Shown here: positions 8,577-16,332 of the stretch, one piece after another
Layout of the letters: each line of letters begins with the position of its first letter
How positions within the stretch are numbered: the stretch's first letter is position 1
Assembly (NCBI RefSeq): GCF_003026285.1
Contig: NZ_PYOD01000028.1
Span: 1 to 35,167, forward strand
Origin: Photobacterium profundum
Lineage (GTDB): Bacteria > Pseudomonadota > Gammaproteobacteria > Enterobacterales > Vibrionaceae
DNA: 35,167 bases
Direction: 5' to 3'
Position numbers and translations under genes: made by a program
The notes under the pieces: generated by a model
The model's input: only the letters and a program-made list of their open reading frames with translations
Told to the model about the DNA's origin: nothing
Database searches by the model: none

Positions 8577-9571
8577 ACGGAAGGTACCTCAGTGTGGAGG
8601 GATGGATTCATTACAGGCTCATGAAAGGAGAGGGCAATATCAGGAGAAATAGTCGTTGGCTGATTGCTTTTGTTTACTGTTCGGTCGATGAGATCAACCA
8701 AATATTTAATCTTAGTATCATTAAAGTTAAGTCCGAACTTTTCTTGTTCTGGGGTAGCAAAAGCAGGAATGCCATTGACTTCAATGACCACATATTGCTG
8801 GTGCTCAATGTCATAAATAATGTCGACTCCAGCCACTTCTAGTCCTGTCACTTTCGCGGCTTTTAATGCCAGTTCAACCACCTCTGGTACAGGTTCACGC
8901 ATTATCACGCTGCCACCGCTGGTCACGTTGGTTTTCCAACTACCGGGTGCGGCTTTTCGGCCATAACAGGCAACAAATTTGTTATCCACGATATCTACTC
9001 GGTAATCGGTAAAATCGTTTTCTATCACGCGCTCTAAATAGAATTGCGGTGCATGCTGCTGGGTAATATAGGGTGTTAGCAGGTCAAGGTCGCGTTCGTG
9101 TTCTAATTTAATAATGCCGTTGCCTCCCCAGCCGTCAACAGGCTTACAAATGGCTTTTCCTTGCCAAAAACGCATGTGTTCTTTGAGCTGTTCAATATTG
9201 TTCTTACTACAAACAATATAATCGGTGGTTGGGATATTATTTTTCTTGAGTCGGTGTGCAGTGCGGAACTTATCTTCCGTCAGAGCGAATGAATCATAGT
9301 TATTGATCATTGGCATCATGGTGTTGAGGGTCTGATACAGATAGACCTGAAACGGTGATTGTTGCCCAGCGTTGTACGAAAAGAATAAATCGAGCTCATC
9401 CAGCATATGACCATTACAGAAAATACTGCTGTCGTAAGCAGAAGCGTGCGCTAAGTTTAGACCGCCAATTGCTTCAATTTCTCTTTCTTGTAGCTGAGCA
9501 ACGATTTTTCGCTCAATGTCTTGTCCTCCACAGTTTTCATACATCCACAAACCGATTCGATGTTTTGCCAT
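8573..9571 (-). CDS. ATP-grasp ligase, RimK/LysX-like
   Basis: A 332-residue ATP-grasp carboxylate-amine ligase, predicted cytoplasmic. Visible elements are Lys143 in ICKP, the glycine-rich loop DGWGGNG (146-152), YLERVI (Glu180), DYRVDIV, GRKAAPGSWKTNVTSGG, Asp250 and the canonical metal-binding E-x-N (Glu264, Asn266 in IEVNGIPAF). Relatives such as RimK and LysX add glutamate or other amino acids to proteins or small carriers. The ATG at 9571 is preferred because TAAGGAGATACTC precedes it; a longer reading from 9637 has no such site. It is the first gene of the three-gene operon with the ATP-grasp/HhH and M14 genes. No small precursor-peptide gene was found beside it. Confidence 0.9.
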   Translation of the reverse strand: MAKHRIGLWMYENCGGQDIERKIVAQLQEREIEAIGGLNLAHASAYDSSIFCNGHMLDELDLFFSYNAGQQSPFQVYLYQTLNTMMPMINNYDSFALTEDKFRTAHRLKKNNIPTTDYIVCSKNNIEQLKEHMRFWQGKAICKPVDGWGGNGIIKLEHERDLDLLTPYITQQHAPQFYLERVIENDFTDYRVDIVDNKFVACYGRKAAPGSWKTNVTSGGSVIMREPVPEVVELALKAAKVTGLEVAGVDIIYDIEHQQYVVIEVNGIPAFATPEQEKFGLNFNDTKIKYLVDLIDRTVNKSNQPTTISPDIALSFHEPVMNPSLHTEVPSV

Positions 9572-9619
9572 GAGTATCTCCTTAATCACGAGCAGATCAA
9601 AAATATGCCGTTCAGGCAT

Positions 9620-9636
9620 TGTCAGTAAAACTGACA
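9620..9636. promoter_or_regulatory. palindromic operator-like site
   Basis: TGTCAGT-AAA-ACTGACA is a perfect 7-base inverted repeat with a 3-base centre. It lies 49 bases upstream of the first ATP-grasp start codon and 117 bases upstream of the divergent M20 gene. It could be a repressor site or a leader hairpin. Confidence 0.45.
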
Positions 9637-9752
9637 CAATAGTAATATATGTTCACATCATATTGTTGCATATTGATTGTAACAGTGAGCTAAGTTGAAA
9701 ATTCTAATTAACGATGGCAGCGAATTACTAAAGCTGTGCAAGGAATCAAATT

Positions 9753-10856
9753 ATGGACTGCATTGATTTCACTGATTTGAAAGAAATTGTTGAAATAAAC
9801 TCTTGGACAAGCAACAAAAGTGGCGTTGATTGTCACGGTGAAAAGATGAAAGCGTGGATGAAAATGCTTGGCTTTGAATGTGAAGTCTTTGAGCGAAAAG
9901 AGGTTGGGAACCATTTGTTATTTTGTAGCCCAACAGAAAAAGACCAACCTCGACTGCTTCTTATGGGGCATTTAGATACGGTATTCCCACCAGGGATATT
10001 TGAAGGATTTAAGGAAGATGAACACTGGATCTATGGCCCTGGAACCTGCGATATGAAAGGCGGCAATTTTGTTGCACTCAGTGCGTTACGTAATATAAAA
10101 AGAGAGTGTGGTGAAATCCGTAATATCGACTTTTTAATGGTCAGTGATGAAGAAACGGGTAGTGATGATAGCAAGCTTATTACTCGCCAGTTAGCCAAAA
10201 ACTATCAAGCGTGTTTAGATTTTGAAGCGGCAGGGGCAGATCATGAAGTGGTGAATGGGCGTAAAGGTGTTGCGACTTATTGCATTGAGCTTCAAGGTGT
10301 CGCGGCTCATGCTGGTAATAACTACCTTCAAGGACGAGATGCTAACCTTGCCGCAGCAAAACTGCTCATTTTATTGACTGAGCTGAGTAATATTTCTGAA
10401 GGCACCACAGTTAATGTAGGAAAAATAAGTGGAGGAATTAGCACGAATACAATTTCCCCCAAGGCCACGTTAATGGTGGAAGCTAGATTTACCCAAGAGA
10501 TTGAGCAACAACGAGTGTTAAGTGCTATTCCTTTCATGGTTGAAAATCATGGGATAGAAGGGGTGACAGCCAACCTGAGTGGTGGTTTGCAACGTGATGT
10601 TATGACTCCTTCGCCTGAACAGCAGCAACTTCTTGACCTATTAGGGAAAATTGTTGGTTACCCTTTAAAAACTGAACAACGAGGCGGGGTGAGTGATGCC
10701 AATGTCACCTCTGGGGCAGGTTTACCTACTCTTGATGGTTTTGGCCCTTATGGTGATGGCGATCATACTGAATTCGAACGGGCATCAAAAAGTAGTTTTA
10801 TCAGAAGGATCACTGAAGTAACCGCTATCCTTCGGCATTTTAATCAAGGTAGTTAG
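9753..10856 (+). CDS. M20 family metallopeptidase (glutamate carboxypeptidase-like)
   Basis: A 367-residue M20/ArgE/DapE/CPG2-family di-zinc hydrolase. The metal and catalytic residues are visible: His73 and Asp75 in GHLDTVFP, bridging Asp100 in GPGTCDMKGG, Glu133-Glu134 in SDEETGS, Glu158 in DFEAA and a late His near 338 in GDGDHTEF. The overall pattern is closest to carboxypeptidase G2, which removes C-terminal glutamate. No signal peptide is present, unlike secreted CPG2. The ATG at 9753 has AAGGA nine bases upstream. It is divergent from the ATP-grasp/M14 operon across about 180 bases, so shared regulation is likely. The substrate may be a glutamyl or aminoacyl product of that operon; this is inference. 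Confidence 0.9.
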   Translation: MDCIDFTDLKEIVEINSWTSNKSGVDCHGEKMKAWMKMLGFECEVFERKEVGNHLLFCSPTEKDQPRLLLMGHLDTVFPPGIFEGFKEDEHWIYGPGTCDMKGGNFVALSALRNIKRECGEIRNIDFLMVSDEETGSDDSKLITRQLAKNYQACLDFEAAGADHEVVNGRKGVATYCIELQGVAAHAGNNYLQGRDANLAAAKLLILLTELSNISEGTTVNVGKISGGISTNTISPKATLMVEARFTQEIEQQRVLSAIPFMVENHGIEGVTANLSGGLQRDVMTPSPEQQQLLDLLGKIVGYPLKTEQRGGVSDANVTSGAGLPTLDGFGPYGDGDHTEFERASKSSFIRRITEVTAILRHFNQGS

Positions 10857-10865
10857 TCCGCAGTT

Positions 10866-10889
10866 ACCAGCCTTATAAATGAGGCTGGT
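10866..10889 (+). terminator. weak terminator-like hairpin
   Basis: ACCAGCC (10866-10872) pairs with GGCTGGT (10883-10889) around a 10-base loop, just after the M20 stop codon and before the converging LysR gene. No uninterrupted T run follows, though the next 25 bases are T-rich. Confidence 0.45.
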
Positions 10890-10920
10890 TATCCCTTCTG
10901 AGCTTCTTTTTATTATCTAC

Positions 10921-11859
10921 TTAATCTATATCGCCATTGATATGCGGATTGTTTTTAATGAGGTTTTTGAATTGCTCTAACAGTGCAATACTTTGTTTAT
11001 TTTGTAATCCATCTTTATGTAGGTATGCTCCAATAGTCGCCTTACTAAAACATTCTTGCATTTGAAGCGGCACAATATCAAAGGTACTAAAGTAAGATCT
11101 CATTCCTATTGGGTAAGGTAAAATTGCATCGCTGTTTTGTAATAAATCAATTGCGGTTAATAGTGAGTTGGTATTATAGATAACCTTTTCTTGCAAATAG
11201 TGACGTTTTTGAAAAGACGTTAATTCTTCGTTTTGCTGTTGAACTAAATGTGAAAAACGTTTTTTAGACGCGCCTAAATCGACAGAAGGAAAGCGTGCGA
11301 TATCTTCATTACTGCAAGTGATCTCAAGTAGAGGATGACCTTTTCTGACATAGACTTCTTCGCAACTGCTAAATAGAGGATGAAACTGTATGCCTTCGTA
11401 TTGCGCGAGTCCGAGTATCTCATGCCCAACAAAGATGCTAATTTCATCACTTAATAATAAATTCATCAGCTGTAAGTGATTGCCAACATCGATTGATATA
11501 TTGCTGTGAGGGTAGGTATCTCGAAAGTCTTGAACGCTGTCTCGAATAAACAGGTGCCACCAAGCATCACCACAGCCAATTTTAAGTTCAGTCTGATGCC
11601 TCAGTTTATTTTTTTCTAATTTGTTGAGGGTATTTTCGTACAGGTTTTGCATCATTTTCGCTTGTTCATAAAGCAGTTCACCGCTTGATGTAAGCGTGAT
11701 CCCTTTGGAATGACGATTAAACAGTTTACTGCCAAGTTTCTCTTCTAACTTCTGCATGTTATGGCTTAACGTCGGTTGACTTAAGCAGAGGTTGTTAGCG
11801 GCTTGGGTGACGTTCTGAGTCTTAGCTACTTGAATGAATTGGATCATTAACTTAAACAT
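10921..11859 (-). CDS. LysR-family transcriptional regulator
   Basis: A 312-residue LysR-type regulator of normal length. The N-terminal winged helix-turn-helix covers residues about 3-60 (FIQVAKTQNVTQAANNLCLSQ, then FNRHSKGITLT). The C-terminal part is the periplasmic-binding-like effector domain. The ATG at 11859 is preceded by AAAGAG, but that site forms the 3' arm of a perfect 10-base hairpin (11861-11890) that ends one base before the start codon. The gene converges on the M20 peptidase and follows the sugar importer operon on the same strand about 280 bases away. The target is unknown; either neighbouring system is possible. Confidence 0.9.
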   Translation of the reverse strand: MFKLMIQFIQVAKTQNVTQAANNLCLSQPTLSHNMQKLEEKLGSKLFNRHSKGITLTSSGELLYEQAKMMQNLYENTLNKLEKNKLRHQTELKIGCGDAWWHLFIRDSVQDFRDTYPHSNISIDVGNHLQLMNLLLSDEISIFVGHEILGLAQYEGIQFHPLFSSCEEVYVRKGHPLLEITCSNEDIARFPSVDLGASKKRFSHLVQQQNEELTSFQKRHYLQEKVIYNTNSLLTAIDLLQNSDAILPYPIGMRSYFSTFDIVPLQMQECFSKATIGAYLHKDGLQNKQSIALLEQFKNLIKNNPHINGDID

Positions 11860-11860
11860 A

Positions 11861-11890
11861 ATAGCTCTTTGCTTTTACAGAAAGAGCTAT
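11861..11890 (-). promoter_or_regulatory. hairpin covering the LysR ribosome binding site
   Basis: ATAGCTCTTT (11861-11870) and AAAGAGCTAT (11881-11890) are perfect 10-base arms around a 10-base loop. In the LysR transcript the 3' arm contains the AAGAG ribosome binding site and ends one base before AUG, so the hairpin could block initiation. Confidence 0.6.
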
Positions 11891-12138
11891 TTTATGACTC
11901 TTATTTGTATATATCTATCTATCTTGATACATAGCGAAGCCAAATAGTGCCAATGTTAGTGTTTTTGTTAACTGGTAAGACGTTTCGTGATAAATATCAA
12001 TGACATTATGGTCAGAAAGTAAACGAGGAAGCTACACTTCAACGGGATTCTCGCTGTTATTAGCAACGTAACCTTTTGCGGTGCGAATTCATAAGTGAAG
12101 CGTCTCTTCGTAATATTTCAAGTTTCGATAGCTGATTT

Positions 12139-12810
12139 CTAGCTTTTAATTTCGTTATAAACGAGTAAGAGTTTTTGCACTTCACCTTGTGTATACGCGA
12201 GATCTTGGCTTTCTTCGTATCCCCAAAGTGGGGTGATTTCAAAGGCGTCTTTGGTTGGCATTACTTTAATTGCCACAATACGTTCTTGTTCGTTATCTGA
12301 GATAAAAAAGAGATACGGCTGAGGCTGTTTAAGCAGTGCGTTGTATTGCGATGGTGTGGTGTAGACAGCATTCACCGCCTTTACGTCTTTAGAACCATAA
12401 AAGCGTTGAGCTTCGGCTAATACAGGCATCGCCATCTCTTGCAGTTGCTCATAACTGCTTTCTACATGAAATGCTCCACAATCATTTGGGATCTGATCAC
12501 GCAGTGTGTTGTATTCGGTATGGATGGTTTCTAATGGAAGCGTTAAATAGCTTCTCTCAAAACGTTCAGCCAAGAGAAATAGCTCATCATTATTGACGCA
12601 TTGCTTAAAGTTACTTTGTTGCTCAGTAAACGTTGAATACTCAAAAGATGGCTTGGGAAGGGTGCTGTACGCAATAATAAATCCAGTGATGAAAATGACG
12701 ACAGCGACGGCAATATGAAACATATAGTCGTGAATGCGTTGAAGTTGGCCGCGAAAAATCAAAGTGTGACTCCTTTCCATTAACTGTCTGGAATAGATTG
12801 TGCTCTTCAT
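12139..12810 (-). CDS. membrane-anchored protein of unknown function
   Basis: A 223-residue protein I do not recognise. A short basic N-terminus (KSTIYSRQLMERSH) precedes one transmembrane helix at about residues 29-49 (FHIAVAVVIFITGFIIAYS). The remaining 170 residues, with three Cys, should face the periplasm. It is the last gene of the MalE/F/G/K-type importer operon, 58 bases after the ATPase gene. The ATG at 12810 (AAGAGG upstream) is preferred over an in-frame TTG at 12834. Both lie inside the perfect 16-base inverted repeat at 12805-12839, so translation may be limited. It could be an accessory factor of the transporter or simply a linked gene. Confidence 0.7.
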   Translation of the reverse strand: MKSTIYSRQLMERSHTLIFRGQLQRIHDYMFHIAVAVVIFITGFIIAYSTLPKPSFEYSTFTEQQSNFKQCVNNDELFLLAERFERSYLTLPLETIHTEYNTLRDQIPNDCGAFHVESSYEQLQEMAMPVLAEAQRFYGSKDVKAVNAVYTTPSQYNALLKQPQPYLFFISDNEQERIVAIKVMPTKDAFEITPLWGYEESQDLAYTQGEVQKLLLVYNEIKS

Positions 12811-12839
12811 TGCCCTCTTAGCGTAAGAGGGCAATGAAG
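12805..12839 (-). promoter_or_regulatory. 16-base perfect intercistronic hairpin
   Basis: CTTCATTGCCCTCTTA (12805-12820) and TAAGAGGGCAATGAAG (12824-12839) flank a 3-base loop. It lies between the importer ATPase stop (12869) and the orphan membrane gene. The 3' arm in the mRNA contains both AAGAGG and the start ATG of that gene. No T run follows, so it is not a typical terminator; it may protect the upstream mRNA end or lower downstream translation. Confidence 0.7.
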
Positions 12840-12868
12840 TATCTTATTAAGGTATGTTTATAATGTGA

Positions 12869-14005
12869 TTATTTTTTGAACTCAGCTGATTTTATTGAAT
12901 ACTTGATCGATTCTTCGGTTTTGGTATCAAAAAAATGCAGTTTGGTATTGTCGATAACTAAGGTGATCTTTTCATCAATCGCCACATCGGGTTCGCCAGT
13001 ACCTAATGTGCCTACAAATAGGTTCATTGGTGCGGCATTGAAGAACACATTGATAGCATCGCCTAAATATTCACTGTTCATGGCTGTGGTTTCAAAGCAG
13101 CAATCAGGGAAAGCCTCGCGATATTTTTTGCCAGAACGAATCGCACTAGAACGTGCACCTAAAGTGATGGATTTACCATTGTAACCGGCGTTATTTAGGA
13201 TTTGTTGGTCACTCTCATTTAAGGTAATTGTGAAAGACTGACAAGTGAATTGACCGCCTTCGTATGTCCCTTCTATCAGGTTCATTGATGGCATACCCAT
13301 AAAAGTGGCAACAAAACAGTTTTTAGGATTGGTAAATAATTCTTTTGGTGACCCTATTTGCTGTACTTCACCCATCGACATCAATACGATGCGATCTGCC
13401 ATAGTCATCGCTTCGACTTGGTCGTGCGTTACGTAAATGGTAATCGCACCTTTGTCTTTGTGCATACGAGATATTTCAGTACGAGTAGTGGTACGTAATT
13501 TCGCATCCAAGTTACTTAATGGTTCATCCATCAAATACAATTTTGGCGTACGAACCATTGCACGGCCTAATGCCACACGTTGACGCTGCCCACCAGAGAG
13601 TTCTTTCGGTTTACGCTCAAGGTATTCGGTTAAGAAGAGATCTTCAGAGATATTATCAACCGACGCTTTAATCTCATTGCCAGGATAACTACGTAGCTTT
13701 AATCCGTAACCGATGTTGTCGCGTACCGACATATGTGGGTAAAGGGCGTAGCTTTGGAATACCATTGCAATGTCGCGGTCTTTTGAACTGACGTCATTCA
13801 CGACTTCGCCATCAATGAGGAACTCACCATCGGTAATGTCTTCTAACCCGGCAATCATGCGCAAAGTGGTGGATTTGCCACAACCGGATGGGCCGACAAG
13901 GACAATAAATTCACCTTCTTCAATGTCTAAATTGAAATCACGTACCGAGCACGTATCTGAATTTGGGTATTTTTTATTGATGTTTCTTAATGAAATCTTG
14001 CTCAT
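12869..14005 (-). CDS. sugar ABC transporter ATP-binding protein (MalK/UgpC family)
   Basis: A 378-residue ATPase of the CUT1 sugar importer class. It shows Walker A GPSGCGKST (38-46), Q-loop Gln84 in VFQSYALYPH, signature LSGGQ (136-140), Walker B LYLMDEP with Asp160-Glu161, and switch His194 in VTHDQ. Residues about 235-378 are the regulatory TOBE-type extension seen in MalK and UgpC. It should form a cytoplasmic dimer energising the two permeases encoded just upstream. Its ATG overlaps the stop codon of the MalG-like gene by one base (TAATG). The specific MalK name is not given because the sugar is not proven. Confidence 0.93.
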   Translation of the reverse strand: MSKISLRNINKKYPNSDTCSVRDFNLDIEEGEFIVLVGPSGCGKSTTLRMIAGLEDITDGEFLIDGEVVNDVSSKDRDIAMVFQSYALYPHMSVRDNIGYGLKLRSYPGNEIKASVDNISEDLFLTEYLERKPKELSGGQRQRVALGRAMVRTPKLYLMDEPLSNLDAKLRTTTRTEISRMHKDKGAITIYVTHDQVEAMTMADRIVLMSMGEVQQIGSPKELFTNPKNCFVATFMGMPSMNLIEGTYEGGQFTCQSFTITLNESDQQILNNAGYNGKSITLGARSSAIRSGKKYREAFPDCCFETTAMNSEYLGDAINVFFNAAPMNLFVGTLGTGEPDVAIDEKITLVIDNTKLHFFDTKTEESIKYSIKSAEFKK

Positions 14006-14919
14006 TAGCCTTTTACTCCACCAGACGTTAAGCCGCCCACGATATAATCTTGAAATTTATAGAACACAATAACAGGTGGAATTGCTGCTAAGACCGCTCC
14101 TGCTGCGAATACGTTATAGCTAGACTCTTTGATGTTGTTGATGAGTCCCATTAGGCCTACAGCCAGTGTTTTTGCTTCTGAATTCATGCTGGCTATAAGG
14201 AATTTTGGCATGATGATGTCGCCAATAGGGCCTAAGAAACAGAAGATGGCGATAACCATGATCATCGGCTTAACCAGTGGCAGTAATATCTCTTTAAAGA
14301 TCTGCATTTGGGTTGCACCATCAATTTTTGCTGACTCGTCTAACGCACGAGGGATCGAATCGTAATACCCCTTCATTAAAATCGTATTCATTGTGATGCC
14401 ACCGGTGGTGTAGATGAGGATCATAAAGATATACGTATAAAGCGTGGCATTTGAAGAGCTGTAAATACCGATAGAATTTGCAATCGCGTACAGGGCAATT
14501 AAGCCACTGCCAGAGGGAATAATCTGAATGATTAATAGCGATATCAACGCACTTTTTCGTGATTGATAACGATAACGGGAATAAACAAAGCCAGAAATCG
14601 TAACAATAAAGGTAGAGAGCACCATGGTGATAACCGACACAAGGAAGGTATTTCGATACCAACTTAAATAAGGCGTTTCAGTAAAAAGTTGAATAAAGTT
14701 TTCAGTTAAACTGAAATTCTCTGGGAAAAATGAGGTTGAATACAGTGAATTACTCACATTAAACGCGCTCATAAGAGTGACCAGTATCGGATAAACAATC
14801 ACGATCACCATTGAAATAAGAAACGCGTAATTAAAAATCAGTCCTATATTTTTGGTGATGAAATGACGATTTAGGCGTTTCGCTTTGACTGGGCGATCTA
14901 AACGGATAGCGTTGTCCAT
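14005..14919 (-). CDS. sugar ABC transporter permease (MalG-like)
   Basis: A 304-residue inner-membrane permease of the binding-protein-dependent type, with about six transmembrane segments. The conserved cytoplasmic coupling-loop motif is near residues 193-215 (ALDESAKIDGATQMQIFKEI, then LPLVKP), the EAA loop that contacts the ATPase. The C-terminal GGLTSGGVKG is typical of MalG-type subunits. It overlaps both neighbours by one base, so permease pair and ATPase are translationally coupled. It should form the translocation channel with the 432-residue permease upstream. Confidence 0.92.
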   Translation of the reverse strand: MDNAIRLDRPVKAKRLNRHFITKNIGLIFNYAFLISMVIVIVYPILVTLMSAFNVSNSLYSTSFFPENFSLTENFIQLFTETPYLSWYRNTFLVSVITMVLSTFIVTISGFVYSRYRYQSRKSALISLLIIQIIPSGSGLIALYAIANSIGIYSSSNATLYTYIFMILIYTTGGITMNTILMKGYYDSIPRALDESAKIDGATQMQIFKEILLPLVKPMIMVIAIFCFLGPIGDIIMPKFLIASMNSEAKTLAVGLMGLINNIKESSYNVFAAGAVLAAIPPVIVFYKFQDYIVGGLTSGGVKG

Positions 14920-16217
14920 TACATAACCTCCTCATTTTTAAAGGCACCGGCTTTCAACCATGAATACAAGACAACCGCACCGACAACGGTACTGGTGATT
15001 AAGGTATACACCGCGGCTTCGTTGTATTTGGCATCCATCATTAAGCGGAAACCAAGGGATGAAATGGTATCGAGTGGTTTATAAATCGACCCCACGGTTT
15101 GTACTGTTGCTTCACCCAACATATAAACGATGGTGACGTTATTAAAGTTGAAGGTAAATTGAGTAATAAACACAGGAGCAACACTGATTAATATTAAGGG
15201 CAAAGTGATGTCGAAGAAGTTTGTCCATGCATTACCGCCATCAATAGCACTGGCTTCATAAAGGTCGTCTGGAATGGTTTGTAGTACGCCAGTCACTAAG
15301 ATAAAGACGTAAGGAAATCCAAGCCATGCTTGTATTAAAATGATCGTTATCTTGGCGTAATCGGCATTAAGGAAGAAGCCAATTGCGGTACTGACATCGT
15401 ATTCATTACCCGTGAAAAATGGGATAACCATGGTGTTCATTCCGCCAATTTTCGAGAAGAAAAGTTGGAAAACTAAAATGGTTAAGAAAGCAGGAACAGC
15501 CCAAGGCAAGATGTACACGGTACGGAAGAACTTCTTTCCTCTGATGTGTTTATTGTTGGCTACAACCGCCAGCACAGTGCCTAAAACAATGGTCAGTGCT
15601 GAAGCACAAAATGTCCATGTTAACGTCCAAGTGAGTGTTTCTTGAAATGCAGCTGCGGTGCGTTCGTTGGTAAATAAACGTTCGAAGTTGGTAAAGCCTT
15701 TCCATTCAATAAGGAATGCTGGCGGAAGTACAGGGCGTTTGTAGTTAGTAAATGCAACGATAATAGAGACAATTGCAGGTAAAAGGGCAAAAATAAACAA
15801 TAAAATAAATTTTGGTGCCGTGATTAGGTTTGGAACGATTTCGTGTGATAGGCCACAAACTTTCTCGGTAAACGTAATGGCAAAACCAGTTTCTTCTATT
15901 TGGCGCTTTACATCTTTAGCATCACGAGCGAACGCGTAGTGAAGGGCTAGAAAAACCAGAATCATCATGGCGCCAACGGTTGAACCGACCATGATCAGAA
16001 AAGAATCATCAACAAAACGCTCAGCACCAATGGTGATTTTTCCATTAGGTTGCTCGACAGCTAATAAGCGGAAGTTCGGAAGGGTGAATTGAATAAATAC
16101 CAATATCTCTAAAGCCAGTATCGAAAATCCAAATAGGGCTTCTCGCATTCGACGGAGTAGGAGATGTCCACTGCCGGGAATAACTATAGAGAGCCAGAAT
16201 ACAAATTGTTGACTCAT
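14919..16217 (-). CDS. sugar ABC transporter permease (MalF-like)
   Basis: A 432-residue permease partner of the MalG-like subunit. The core permease domain (about 135-430) carries the EAA-type loop DDLYEASAIDGGNAWTNF and several transmembrane segments. The N-terminal 130 residues add further predicted membrane segments (WLSIVIPGSGHLLL, then FLIMVGSTVGAMMILVFLAL). That extension and the overall length resemble the MdxF/GanP type of maltodextrin or galacto-oligosaccharide importers, best known from Gram-positive bacteria, more than E. coli MalF with its large periplasmic loop; this comparison is from memory. The gene follows the binding-protein gene after a 115-base gap holding a strong hairpin. 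Confidence 0.9.
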   Translation of the reverse strand: MSQQFVFWLSIVIPGSGHLLLRRMREALFGFSILALEILVFIQFTLPNFRLLAVEQPNGKITIGAERFVDDSFLIMVGSTVGAMMILVFLALHYAFARDAKDVKRQIEETGFAITFTEKVCGLSHEIVPNLITAPKFILLFIFALLPAIVSIIVAFTNYKRPVLPPAFLIEWKGFTNFERLFTNERTAAAFQETLTWTLTWTFCASALTIVLGTVLAVVANNKHIRGKKFFRTVYILPWAVPAFLTILVFQLFFSKIGGMNTMVIPFFTGNEYDVSTAIGFFLNADYAKITIILIQAWLGFPYVFILVTGVLQTIPDDLYEASAIDGGNAWTNFFDITLPLILISVAPVFITQFTFNFNNVTIVYMLGEATVQTVGSIYKPLDTISSLGFRLMMDAKYNEAAVYTLITSTVVGAVVLYSWLKAGAFKNEEVM

Positions 16218-16272
16218 GTAAATAACCTACTTATTTATAAGTGCTGTGTAGATATGTCACGTTATTTGTGTT

Positions 16273-16303
16273 GCACGATGCCTCAATGTAGTAGGCATCG
16301 TGC
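16273..16303 (-). promoter_or_regulatory. intercistronic hairpin between binding protein and MalF-like genes
   Basis: GCACGATGCC (16273-16282) and GGCATCGTGC (16294-16303) are perfect 10-base arms around an 11-base loop. No T run follows in the direction of transcription. The position matches the intercistronic hairpins that let binding proteins be made in excess of permeases in other sugar operons. Confidence 0.65.
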
Positions 16304-16332
16304 GGCTCATAGAAAGGGAGTATTAGTGTTGA

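Noticed and set aside
9355..9573. 72-codon plus-strand frame opposite the first ATP-grasp gene as a possible precursor peptide
   Set aside because: It lies wholly antisense to a conserved enzyme gene, lacks a ribosome binding site and has no leader/core-like composition.
12060..12242. 60-codon minus-strand frame overlapping the 3' end of the orphan membrane gene
   Set aside because: Most of it overlaps the real gene in another frame and no ribosome binding site precedes it.
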